Below, one piece after another: positions 23,555 to 34,451 of a DNA stretch of 64,000 nt. Each line of letters starts with the position of its first letter. Within the stretch, counting starts at the first letter, position 1. This DNA is from Gelatoporia subvermispora B (lineage: Eukaryota; Basidiomycota; Agaricomycetes; Polyporales; Gelatoporiaceae). The stretch covers positions 1,633,122 to 1,697,121 of the forward strand of contig KB445793.1 in NCBI GenBank assembly GCA_000320605.2, written 5' to 3'. Position numbers and translations under genes: made by a program. The notes below the pieces were generated by a model. That model was not told the origin of the DNA. It ran no database searches and was given only the letters and a program-made list of their open reading frames with translations.

Positions 23555-26406
23555 ATGACCGCGCCCGATCCCGCCTCCCGCTCGCCTCGTCCTGGTGCGA
23601 GCATGGCGGTCGGCTCCCCGCCCGGCCCCGCCCTTTCCCAGCCAAAGACCATCAAGCTGTCTGCCCACGCCCTGCGTGCCCTCCCCGTGCGTTCCCCGCC
23701 ACTAGCCCCGTCTTCTAGCTCGCGTTTGCTCACCGTCGATCGCCCTCTAGCACCGGCTCGCGCACCCGCCCCCCGCGCGCGGCATCCTCGCCTCGTGGAG
23801 CGTCACCCCGCGCGTGTCCATCTCCCTCGAGGACGTCCTCGACCGCAAGCACCTCCCGCCGCTCGGCCTCAAGGACTTTGAAGAGTGGCTCCTCTTTGTA
23901 GAGCAGAGTGCCGAGAACCTGTGCGTCGCATTTTGCAGTGACTATATGCGCGCGCCTGACCATATCCAAAATCAACCATCAGGTACTTCGTTTTGTGGCT
24001 GCGCGAGTACACCGCGCGGTACGCCGACTGGGTCCACCACACCCGCTCCACGCACGCACGCCCCTCCTCCGCGCCCTCCACGCTCTCGCACGCGCCCCAG
24101 CACCTCCCGCGCTCTCCTCCACCAACATACGCGCTTCCCGCAGTGCCGCTCCAGCCATACGCACCGTACACCACGTCCTCCAGCGCGGCGTCCTCGCCCA
24201 GCTCGCGGCGGCCCCGGCCGTCGTACCGCACGCCCCGCGCGCCGCTGCCCCCTAACCCAGCCCTCGCGGCGTTCTATCTCCGCGCCAAGCACACGTTCCT
24301 CACGCCCAAGGCACCGTACGAGCTCGACGTACCGAGCGATGCGCTCCAGGTGTTCCACGCGCCCGCAGTCGGCGGCGGCGTCGACGGCAGTACGTCTCAT
24401 CAGCCTTCTCTATACTCAACCCAATCCCTGTTAGCATCGCTGACCCTGACGATCCGTTCGCACAGTGCACCCGCCCGATCCCGCGATCTTTGACGAGCTA
24501 GCGGACCACGTGACGGCGATGCTGCGGGAGAGTCTCGACCGTTTTGTTCGTGCGACGTTCAACAACGTCGGTGCGCCCCGCGCATGGTGCGGGTGCGCCG
24601 GCGGGGTCACGATCGCGCTCATGGGCAGGTGCGTCGACCCCGTGTGTTCTCCGCACTTCTGCTAAGACTCACCCGCTACCGATTTCGAACGCAGCGCACC
24701 ACCTCTCGCGGCAAGCTTTGCGACCGGCGGCCCGCGGTGGTGGCGCCTGCTCGCGCTGCCCGGGATGTGGCTCGGGCTGACGATCTTCATCTCGGCGATG
24801 TACGGGGTGCGTATCGATCTCGACTGGTGCTCAGTCGCATACTCATCCGGAGCGACGGGCGCAGGTGTGCATGATGATCTACATCTTCGGCGACCTCCGG
24901 CAGCTGCGCTCGTTCGAGCTCGTCCGCGCGCCCATCGGCGCTGCGCTCGCCGCGAAGGCCGCACCGAGCGGCGACAAGGAAAAGGCGGCGCTCACGCAAC
25001 TGGACGCCGCCCCGCCCCCGCTGCACAGGCTGCCCGCGCCCGAGACGAAGCGCCCGCTCCTGCGCATCGTGCCACCCGCGTTCTCGTTTGCCCTGCTCGG
25101 CGTGCGGTCGAGCCCCGCGGAGAGCGAGCGGGCGCACGAGGCGCAGCTCGACGACGCGATCGCGGGCGCGGTGACGCGGCGGCCGGCGTCGGCGCACTCG
25201 CGCTCGAGCGGGCCGAGCTTCGCGAGCGCGTCCGAGGCGCGCGCGTCGATGGAGTCGTTCGTCGTCGGCCTGGGCGATGAGGACGCGAACGCGGATAGCA
25301 AGAGCGCGCTGCATGAAGATGATGTGACGGAGGGGTACGGCTGCCGCCGCACGGAATCGCCTACTCACGTGGACGAGGAGGAGGAAGAGGAGGACGGGAG
25401 CGACTCGGAGACGGCGTCGAGCTGCTCCGCGCCGAGCACGAGCAGCGCGCGCATCGAGATTTCGGACGCGTTCTACGATGCGGACCCCGCGCCCGAGGGC
25501 CCCGCGACGTGCCCGCGCGCGGCGCCGGCCTACCCCGCTTTGACGCTCGCACACCCCGCATTGGACTCGGAGACGAGCCTTGTGCTCGCGACCGCGGGGT
25601 TCATCCGCCCATTTGTGTGGGACGGCGAGGGCCCCGCGCCGTCCGTGTGGGGCCGCGACGACGTCGAGGCGGCCGCCCTGCCGAGGGCGGACCAGGACCC
25701 CTTTGATTTTGACGCGCTCCCGCCCCGCCGACCGCGCTTCGCGAACCCGCACCGACGCCCCGCCCCCCCGCCCATCCGCGTCAACGTCGCGCTCCCGCCT
25801 TCCCCGCGTCCCGCTGCGCAGGTACAGTTCTCCGGCGGCGCGCAGCCTGGTGCGAGCACAAGAGAGATGGAGAAGGAGAGGGAAAGCAGGAGGGAGAGAG
25901 GGAAGGGGAGGGAGAGGGACCTCAACACGAGCACGAGGGAACGGCGCGTCGACCTCCGGAGCATCCTGGGCCACGCACAGAGCGCGTGCAGCCCCGCGAA
26001 CGCGGTGCGCCCGACGCTGCAGCTGCAGGCGCGCGCGCGGCTCGCGCTCGCCGCGGGCGAGTCGCTGCCCGCGTCGCCGACGCTCACGCTCGCGGGCCCC
26101 GCCTCGCCGCTCTCGCCCGCGCTGAAGCCGCCGTCGGTGCTCACGCTCGGGTCGCCCGTGGAGAGCGTGGACGAGAAGCGGCTCGGGAGGGAAGGGAAGA
26201 TGGAGGGGGAGAAGGGGAGGGAGGGGTGGCACAGCCGGTTCCGCCGCGTGTCGATGGTCCCCCCGTTCGCGGCGCCGCTCACGCCGATCCTCTCCCCCGT
26301 CGTCACGCGCGCGCAGTGGGAGATCGTCGTGCGCAGCGCGCTTGTCGCGGCGCTCGTGAGCTGTGCGGCCGTCGGCGCGCTGCTCGGCGTGCCCCCGGGG
26401 CGCTAG
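23555..26406 (+). CDS. RAX1: Rax1-like RGS-domain transmembrane protein
   Basis: A six-exon model (23555-23686, 23751-23920, 23983-24389, 24466-24628, 24695-24806, 24865-26406) gives 841 aa in one frame. The RGS domain opens at VSISLEDVLDRK and continues with LKDFEEWLLFVEQSAENL and YFVLWLREY. It is interrupted by a Pro/Ser-rich loop and resumes at ALAAFYLRAKHTFL and FDELADHVTAMLRESL. This split RGS fold followed by PRWWRLLALPGMWLGLTIF and CMMIYIFGDLRQL is the layout of fungal Rax1-type proteins, which act in cell polarity or G-protein signalling at membranes. A long low-complexity acidic and Pro-rich tail ends in a final hydrophobic helix (VVRSALVAALVSCAAVGALL). Codon third positions are strongly GC-biased, far more than in the flanking arms. 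The gene is intact and is the only clear one in the core. Confidence 0.85.
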
Positions 26407-27314
26407 CGGTGGACAAATGCGAATGCGCAAGGGGTGTGGGTGGTTAAGTTGGTCGGGTGTCTTGGTCGTTTGTTTCGGTTGTCGGTTTCTTGTACTCTCT
26501 TCCTGCCGTTCTAATTGCTGTCGCTGTGCTATGCCGCCCGCCCCGACGTGAGACTCGTGCTCGGGCGGGCCGTTTTCCTTATTTTTCGTCCTCGTGCGTA
26601 CCGGTAATGCTTACTACTCGAGAAATGTGACGATAGCGATGTTGTTTCGTGGGTGACTGTGTAGTAGTTACGCCGCGTCGTGGACGCGTGGATACTAGGG
26701 TGTGTTATTACGAGTGTGTGTATGTGGGTGCTGCGCGATGGCCTGGGCCGGTGCCGATCAGCATACAGCTTCGATACGATAGACGCCACTCGCTCGGGAT
26801 GCGGAATGACGGGATGATCGTCCAGCAGACTATGTGGCTAATCGCACTCGAGCACGTATTATGCAACGCAGCAAAAAAAAAAATTCGCCTGATTGTCGTG
26901 AAATACATAGGCGGGCATATTTGTATGAACGTTCGGCGAGTCTGAATTCGCAGAGACTACGGCTTCGTTCGAATAGGTTTGCAGGAGTCTCAGAACGCGC
27001 TCGTGATCGTCCTCCCACCCCTCTGATAGACAGGTAAAGGTCTGCCTACGGGAGACTACTAGATATCCAGAGCATGCTCATCAGGGAATTGTTTGATCTG
27101 CTTCTGCGTCGCTTTTCCTGCTTTGGGACATAGACATGAAAGCGGGGAAAGCGGGAAAATTCCAGCCCAATTACACTGGGGATTTGTTATCCTTTTCGAA
27201 GCTTTCAATCTTTCCGAGCTTTCTTGCTCTGGCAGGAAAATTCGAAAAAGTTGGTGGCAAGTCTCGAAAATGAGACTACTTTTGATGACTTCCGTCCATC
27301 ATGTTCTTTCTGCT
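26407..27314. other. Unique core, downstream of the RGS gene
   Basis: Probable 3' untranslated region and spacer. No coding family is recognised up to the inner edge of the right arm. One 11-base run of A lies at about 26873-26883. Confidence 0.45.
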
Positions 27315-30300
27315 TTCAAGGGAGGTGCAGCTGGTACGGCGGCCACCCTCGCAGAGAAGAGCGTCGCAGATTGCACTCGGCCGACCTCGATCGTCTTGTG
27401 TGCGCATCCGTCGATCGCGTTATCCGCGTCTCGCGAGCCGCCTCTTTCATCTGGCGCGTCATCGTCACGCGTCGCGGTCAGGCCTGCCTCGCACTTTCCT
27501 CCTGACCTCCCTCTTCCCACTCCGTGCCTAGCTTTTGGTTCTTTGGTCCATGCTTATTGTCTTCACCATGTAGCTCAGACTTTGCTTTGACAGAACTCTG
27601 CAGTCGCAACGACAGAAGCCGCGGCATCGGCATATCCGGGCCGGCCTCCCGGCGCGCCCAGCTTGGCTCACCAAGCGCTCGATCGGACGCTGCCCAGCGC
27701 TGGCCCCGACGTCCTGCGCAGGACGTGCGCTGCGCCGCCCAGACCTCGATATAATGCACGTCTATCGACTCCAGATCCCACGTCGTGCACAAACTCGAGT
27801 CGCGTGCCCCGACGCATAAAGACATCCGCCCCGCCGCCCCAGCTCGGCTCGGCTCCCCGTGCAGCCTTCTCCTCCACCAGATCTCAGCTCGTGGAGCGTG
27901 CTTGATGTTCGGCCGTCGAGATCATCAGACCTGCTCCGTGAGATCTGGACGGACCTAGGTACTGGTACCTCGCAGCGGAACTGACCAGACGGGCAAACGC
28001 GCCCGCTAGCCTGCCTCGACGCGCCCGACAGCCAGACATCGCATACTCATGCCAGCTGGCTCACGAGCGATTCACGGCACCATACGAACGAGCGAGCGAC
28101 GCGCACAGCACTGCCCGCCCACCGGCGAGTCGCACACGCAACTCCCGGCGCCGCCCGCCCGAATGCTGGCGCACCTGCACAGCGCGCCTCTCCCCGCCGC
28201 GCACGACGATCCTCCAGGGGTCCTCTCCTCACCTCTTCGTGAGGCCGGAGCCGCGGACGTCCTTCCTGCAGCCGCTTCCCAGCACTGCACCGTGCTACCG
28301 CTGCGCGGGATCTAGCATGCACCCAGCCGAACAATACTCAACAGCGTCGCTCGCGTGCTACAGGTGTCGAAGCTGCGATACTTGTATAGGGCATACCGCC
28401 GGGTGCGCGGCGCGGAGTTTGCGCACCTCTAGGCCCGTCAATCCGGGTGCGCCTTCGCTCGCACCGGCGGCGTATATGACGCGGATGGCATCCCTGCGAG
28501 TTGTGCTCGGGCTTTACGAGTCTCAGCACAAGATATCTCGGCGTGGCGGTGAGCACTGACAATGTCTCCTTCGCAAGTGCCGGCACTCCGTATCGCTTTC
28601 GCGCTCCCGCCCATGCGTTGTGCATTATTCACAGGATCCGCAGGCTGGGCAGACGGCACCTGTGCGCACTCTGTCCTCCTGCTGAAGTCGGCTGCACGGT
28701 GCGTAGCGCATGATGTGGTATGCACTGGCGATGGGATCTGCAGATTTGACGGACAGCGCCTCCGAATGACTTGCATTGTCACATACACCCCGATTCCCTT
28801 CTATCGACCGCATACATTGCGTCAATATTCCTTTGACCGGTGGCACGGGCCACTCTTCGAGCTCTCTAAGCACAAATTTCCCTGACATACATTCCGTGCT
28901 CCTTTCGTAATCGGGTGTTCAATGTGTGCTGCAATGACGATGGGATCTGCAGGTATGGCAGACAGCGCCTCTGCGCGATTTACATGGTCACAATATATCT
29001 CGATCCCCTTCTATCGACTACATACATCGCGTCCATCTTCCTTTGACCGGTGTAACAACCGACTCTTCGAGCTTTCCAAGCACAAAGTCAGACAACTATG
29101 CGCACAGGGCGTTATTGACCGTCCTATCGTCGGACAAATCCGAACGCCCATTTCATTCCCTCGGCGATCGATCTCATCGTTCTCCATAGGCTAGTGCGGC
29201 GTCGTCGGATTACCGCGACAATGGACGTAACGGCAACCTGCGTTGTCTTAACTTGTGCTTTCTTGATGCTGGGGTGGCCGGCATATGAGGATATCTGATG
29301 CTTTGTCTGACGCTGCATTGTACATCTGTCTCCGGTACTCTATGGATATGCCTTCATTTCACACAGTCCTGTCAGTTTTGTCCGCTGCTCGTTAGAAACA
29401 CGCATCGCACCTCATCGTGTATCTGCATTCAACAAGAGTATCATTTTACCGTCGTACGAACGCGCATCATTCCGAAGTATATAGCCCGTCAATCCCTCCT
29501 GACGAAAAACCCAGCTTCGCAGTCTCGCAGAATGACATTCTATCCACGACTCGCAGCATATCACTGCTGTCAAGAGATAATGCGACTTTCTTTCCATTTA
29601 TGTCCGGGCATACACGGAGCTGTCTTCATAACACTTGTCCATCGCTCACCGACAGCATCTCTCTACTGGACACATAATCAACCAGCCATAGTAAGACCGT
29701 CCTGCTCCATTACTCTCTACCTAAAATGCTGACGTTCTCTACAGCCGAAGACAGTACCCACGGCTCAAGCGCGATGACACGCAGCCTCCCCGCACAACGC
29801 GCAAGATTCGAGACACACCGCTTTGCGTCCTTGTCTGCTCCGCTCAGCACGGTTTCGAGCAAGTACAGCCACCGCGTGCGCTCCGAGACACGACACCCGG
29901 ACCCTCTGCATCCCCCACCTACTGGCGCCCCGAATGCGTGCACGGGCCCGCGGGTGTAACACGCGCCTCGACGGGCTCTTGTATCCTCGCTTACCGCCTT
30001 GACAAGGATGCATCACTGGTCGAAACCGTCGGCTTGGAGTTGCGGACGGGACCGCGGCAGCGCGGCAAGGCACACAGAATGCGGCTACACGCCCACAACC
30101 AGGGCCCGATTTTGGTCCGGTGCTGCTGAAGATGTGGGAATACATCGTCGGCTCCCTATGGCCAGCGGCGCGTGGACACATGACATGCCGAGCACATCGG
30201 TGCAGAAACCCACTCTTTCTAGCGCTACAGGCGAGCTGGTGCACTGTCTCGGGCTCAACTAATGTTGAATGTTATGCGCGGGGACCGGGCTTCGTGCGGG

Positions 30301-30755
30301 GCACATGCAAGAACCCGGGTAGGGTCGTGCCTCGCGCGATGTCGAGGGGCAGGTCTTGCGACAGGTGCAGCCATGGAAGCCCGGCGAGGTCGGAGGGACC
30401 AACTGGGTCCGGGTCCCGCTATGTGGGCACTGGGTACTTGCACCGTTCGCACGTATGCAAGCTTTGGTGAACGAGGCGCTGGAGATGCTGGACGCATGAA
30501 ACCGGTGAATTAGGGATCCTGGGGAGAAGAAGCCAGAACCGAAGACGAGGGGTATAATGGGACAATGGGTGCACTGGCAAGTCATATGGCGGATGTTCGC
30601 GTTTCACTCTTGAGCAGCACCAGACTGAACTCTGCAGAACACACAGGTCGCGTGAACGTACCTCGAAAACCCGCGCGGGCAGTCATCCTCAAATCCCGAG
30701 CCAGTTCAGCAACTCAATATGTATACGCCACAGGCGAATTAGTCTACACCGGTGG
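27315..30755 (-). repeat. Right arm of the large inverted duplication
   Basis: This arm matches 22136-16283 in reverse complement. It is shorter than the left arm because it lacks the transposon and has one unit where the left arm has the 235-bp tandem pair. Small indels shift every long frame relative to the left arm. For example, the frame starting MLLKMWEYI at 30120 loses alignment after RGHM. Any gene it once carried is therefore decayed, or the sequence is non-coding. Confidence 0.82.
30625..30755 (+). pseudogene. Exon-1 fragment of the five-cysteine family (outer edge of right arm)
   Basis: This is the mirror of the fragment at 16283-16420. Read on the + strand it contains the complement of GTGGCGTATACAT next to GTAGAC, as in L1 exon 1. 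No matching second exon follows before R1. Confidence 0.45.
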
Positions 30756-31210
30756 ACATCACGGCATCAAACGGGATCGTGGGTTCCCGACATAGCCAGA
30801 TGCACTTCGAGAATCGACAGTCACGGCTCGAAGTCTTTCAGTGCGTATGAAGTACTGAACATAACAACAACCGGAGATGGAAAATCAGACTCTGGCAGGC
30901 ATTTGCCTGCTAGAGTCGATCAGGTCAGATTCGGCCATCGTTTGTCCAGTACCATCGTCATTGAGAGCGTTAATAGATCAACGATGTTCTGGATCAAAAC
31001 GAGGATGAGGCATCATCGCGTCGACGACACCGTAAAGACTGGTTCTTCGCAGCTGTATACCCGATAGCGCCGTTAGACTAGGAACCTAAGCTGGTCTCCG
31101 TTTGTCATACTGACCACTCGGGATACCTTACGAATGCATTAGAGATCAGCTGAGGTGAACGGTCACCACGGTTGCAATTTGCAAAGCATCGTCGGCCAGG
31201 GCTCGTGATC

Positions 31211-31238
31211 TAGCACCCGGATGGCGGGCCGGGTGCTA
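31211..31238. promoter_or_regulatory. Hairpin-type palindrome upstream of R1
   Basis: A perfect 10-bp inverted repeat, TAGCACCCGG and its complement, is separated by 8 bases. It lies about 190 bp before the R1 start, and the sequence around it is conserved upstream of L1 (imperfect palindrome at about 13146-13173). It may be a protein-binding site. Confidence 0.5.
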
Positions 31239-31427
31239 ATGAATCGACTGGTGAGGAGAAATGCCATATCAGTGCTCGGCTGAGAAGCGCCAATTCGTGG
31301 TTGGAATCTCGCGAGCTCTAACTTACATTCTGCCTCGATTATCCGTGCGATCGGGGTACTGTCACTTGCTCGGTTTTGAGCAATCGTTAACTAGAGAGTA
31401 TAGTTCCTATCCCTCGCCAACTCCTAA

Positions 31428-32967
31428 ATGATGCCATCCGCGAGCTCTGGGCAATTTCAGCCACCCGAACCAGTTGCGCCACAGCCGTTACGACATATGT
31501 CTGTGGAGACTCTCTCGTCGATGCAGGGTTTTTCTGTCACTGGCACACTCAGGGAATTCAAGGACAATACTACGAAGGGAGATGAAGTCAACTCACAACA
31601 GACAACAGCCAGGCGCAGCACCGAAGACAAGCTGCTGTCTCATCCGGTGAGTACCAACACATTTTTCTGAGGACAACCGCCTGATCAGTTTCGATTGGTG
31701 ACCATAAGGTTCTCGCAAGAGAAAGGGCAGGGTGGTCATGCTCTACTGATGCGGACTTCAGCCATGTTCAGGCCGCGAAGCCGTCACAGATCTGGACGCC
31801 ACAACTTGTGGCATATTCATCTTTGCGGGGAGCCCTTGATGACCCTCAGCATCTCGAAAAGGCTCCGCAATCCTCTCAAACCATTGCTCAGTACTTGAAA
31901 GGTGCTGGACAAAACACAATCAGAGATAACACGATAGAGTTCGGCAGGCCACTGCCTGCACAGATCCACCACGTCAGGACCAACTGTGCTTTGCTCCGCA
32001 GCAAATTGTTACTGAGATCATGTCTAGGACGCAATTATGCCTAACAGTGAGCAGCGCGACGAAGTCAAAAGCGCATACGAGTACAAACTCTATGTTAACC
32101 AATACTCCATAACTCTCGTGCACGCTGAACCAACTGTGGGAATCGAGGGGATCGGTCAGTCAGGCGTATACGATCACTACAGCGGAGCACTGACGTACCG
32201 CACTAGGTCCAAGATTATCAACGACGAAGAACGACTCAACCGGGGGTGCTCTCACCAGCTCGCGGCTTTACCAGTTGGCAATCAAGTACAGTGGTGGCAG
32301 CTTGCCCCTCTGGATGCCATCAGTCTCGCAAGCACGGGCTACATCGGATGAAGAGGAATCCACAGCCGAGTCTAATAGGAAGGGACCGGGAGAGAGCTGT
32401 GTGATGTGCAGCTCGTCAAAGAGGAGATGCCCAGCCGCACTAGGTGGCCTTTGCACGTAAGTCTCGTTTTCATCACGGTGCTGTTCGTATCGGCGCTCTG
32501 CGTGGCTTCATGCGATAGATTGTAGTGGATGCGCCATGTGCCGCAGACAGTCTTGAATTATATATGAGAGTCTGCGCACCACATGGCCGGAATGTCTCGG
32601 CTCCTGTATGGGTCACGCAGATCCGAGCTCGGTCAATGTACCAAAGACTGACCTCGTCTTATCTTTCATTGTCCAACCCTGCCTTCCAGTCCCCACGCTG
32701 ATGAGTTATGGCCCGTCACGTAGATACTGCGAGGACGCCGAGCCCCATCCGCTGCCGACCGTCTATTCACTTCCTCAGCGAAAAGCGGGTCACAAGTCGA
32801 AGGTCAGGAAGCTTCTCAAGAAGGCCGATCGTGTCTTCAGGCTGTACGCGGCTGGCATGTCGTACTTGAGCCCGGCCGAGGAAAGTGCTCTGCGAAAGGT
32901 TGTCAAGGTGGGCAGTCACAAAGGAGATATCTACCTGCTACCGTCAGGCGCATTTGTTCTTGTTTGA
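31428..32967 (+). CDS. R1: short-form member of the five-cysteine gene family
   Basis: The five-exon model 31428-31646, 31709-31972, 32028-32154, 32207-32456 and 32724-32967 gives 367 aa without a stop. Exons 2-5 have the same lengths as in L1 (264, 127, 250 and 244 nt) and the introns sit at the same phases. Shared blocks are LPAQIHH, AYEYKLYVNQYSITLVH, AIKYSGGSLPLW, the cysteine cluster (CVMCSSSKRRC, then LGGLCTYCED) and the C-terminal KLLKKADRVFRLY and YLLPSGAFVLV. Exon 1 is much more diverged from L1, keeping only the Met-Gln-rich middle and an ARRSTEDKLLSHP end. Conserved exon lengths despite sequence divergence suggest the frame is under selection. Function is unknown; the cluster suggests zinc binding and perhaps DNA binding. 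Confidence 0.72.
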
Positions 32968-34451
32968 ATTTTTCATCGCCTGAAGATGATCTTGGTTGAC
33001 AATCTCAAATTATGGATTCACTTCTTTGTTCCGGGAGCGTCCCCTACGTGGAGTTTACTTGGCCTGTGTACCGTACTACTAGTATGTGCTTTGATGGAGT
33101 TGCTCGGTCTGCATTGTAGCCATTCGTTCGGTCACTAGATGATTCGTTGCCGCGCAGTATGCTTGAGCTCTCCAGGTTACAGATATCGCGACCATAGTGA
33201 TGCAGCAGAAGTACCATCGAATCGAAAACAATTCACTGTATGAAGTAGCTTGAAGCAACCGCTACAGCCGCCAATGACTTGCAGGACCAATCACGCAAAA
33301 TATTCCGCATGATTCGCGAGCGCAGCTTCGCTGTAAACTGGCAATCGTGGTCGATGGAAGCCAGCAATAATTCCCGCTGCTACTGCAGTGGGTCTTAGAC
33401 CTGATCGACCGCATTGATGGCCCGCCAGCATCCAGAAACGGGCGGCCCGCGCCGGACCGCCCTATTGCGTGATTCTGACACGTGATGTACATGGTTGGTG
33501 GACCCACGGTCGCGTATTAATGGTAGTCCGCTCACCACTGGCTATCTCACCAGGGCCGCGCCAGCGCGGCAGGGCCCACTACGACGACCACAGACCATTT
33601 TGGCAGAGGCCAAAGACGTAGCGGCGAAAGGCCACGGCCCCGGCCTGCCACGCAAAAGCAAGAGGCTGAGAGGAGGGGGCGGCAAGAATATAAGCACCAA
33701 TGTAAGTGCAAATGAAACCGTGAGAATTCAGCACGTGCCCAAAACTAATCTGTGGGAAGAAAAATGCGACTACTGTACGACATTTGTAGAGACCCACCAC
33801 TAGTCGTGGTAGGAACTGGTGCTGCTCCCGACTTATTGATCGGCATGGAAAGGCCCGTCAGCAGCGGGTCCTGCCCCCTGCGGGCGTTACGTTATCAATG
33901 ACTAGTGACTTGTGAGTCCGACATCTGCTCACTTGGTGGGGTCATCGGCTTCCGGTCCGGATCTCGATGCCGATATGCCGATGACAGTCTGCCCGTTACA
34001 TGGCTGAAAGGGGGCGACTGAGCTTGCACGCAGAGCGGATTGCTCTGAAGTACTGACGCCGCACGCGTCACCGACTCCTGTGGTGATTTCGCTACAATGC
34101 AAGGACACCTACTATGTAGGCCTCCAAAGATAGACCAACGAGCAACGTGACACTCTTTTGTCCTAGCCTGTTGCCCCTTGCCATCGTCCGACCGCCGGCT
34201 GTTGCCTTTATAGTTTGTGTCGGCCCACAATCACATAAATGACGAGAGTGTGTTACCATGAGTGCTATAGTTATCGAGCTAAGATTATGCGACTCGTGAT
34301 AAAAACAGCTGAGCATCCTTCAACATGGTACCTGCTACTACATTGCTGTGGATCGTAGCTGCAGTTACTTTCACACACTCAACAGAACCGCAGCAAACTC
34401 GATACCGCTAGAAGACAAAATTCAGTACACAAAATTGTCCCTTGACGCCCA
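32968..34451. other. Spacer between R1 and R2 with an interrupted direct repeat
   Basis: About 33335-33405 and 33895-33995 together match 10985-11145 in the same orientation. The 500 bp between them (about 33406-33894) has no counterpart there and looks like an insertion. It contains a short frame (33495-33803) ending in a Cys-x2-Cys motif (EKCDYCTTF). That could be a fragment of a transposon zinc finger, but this is too weak to call. Confidence 0.45.

Noticed and set aside
24787..26430. Open frame of 547 codons antisense to the RGS gene
   Set aside because: It is a by-product of the extreme GC content of the RGS exon; its sequence is mostly Arg, Ala and Gly with no domain.
16283..30755. Palindrome as an assembly artefact
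   Set aside because: The arms differ by substitutions, indels, a transposon and a tandem duplication; a fold-back artefact would be nearly identical.
33495..33803. Possible BED-type zinc finger of a hAT transposon
   Set aside because: Only one Cys-x2-Cys pair is present, with no His ligands and no transposase blocks nearby.
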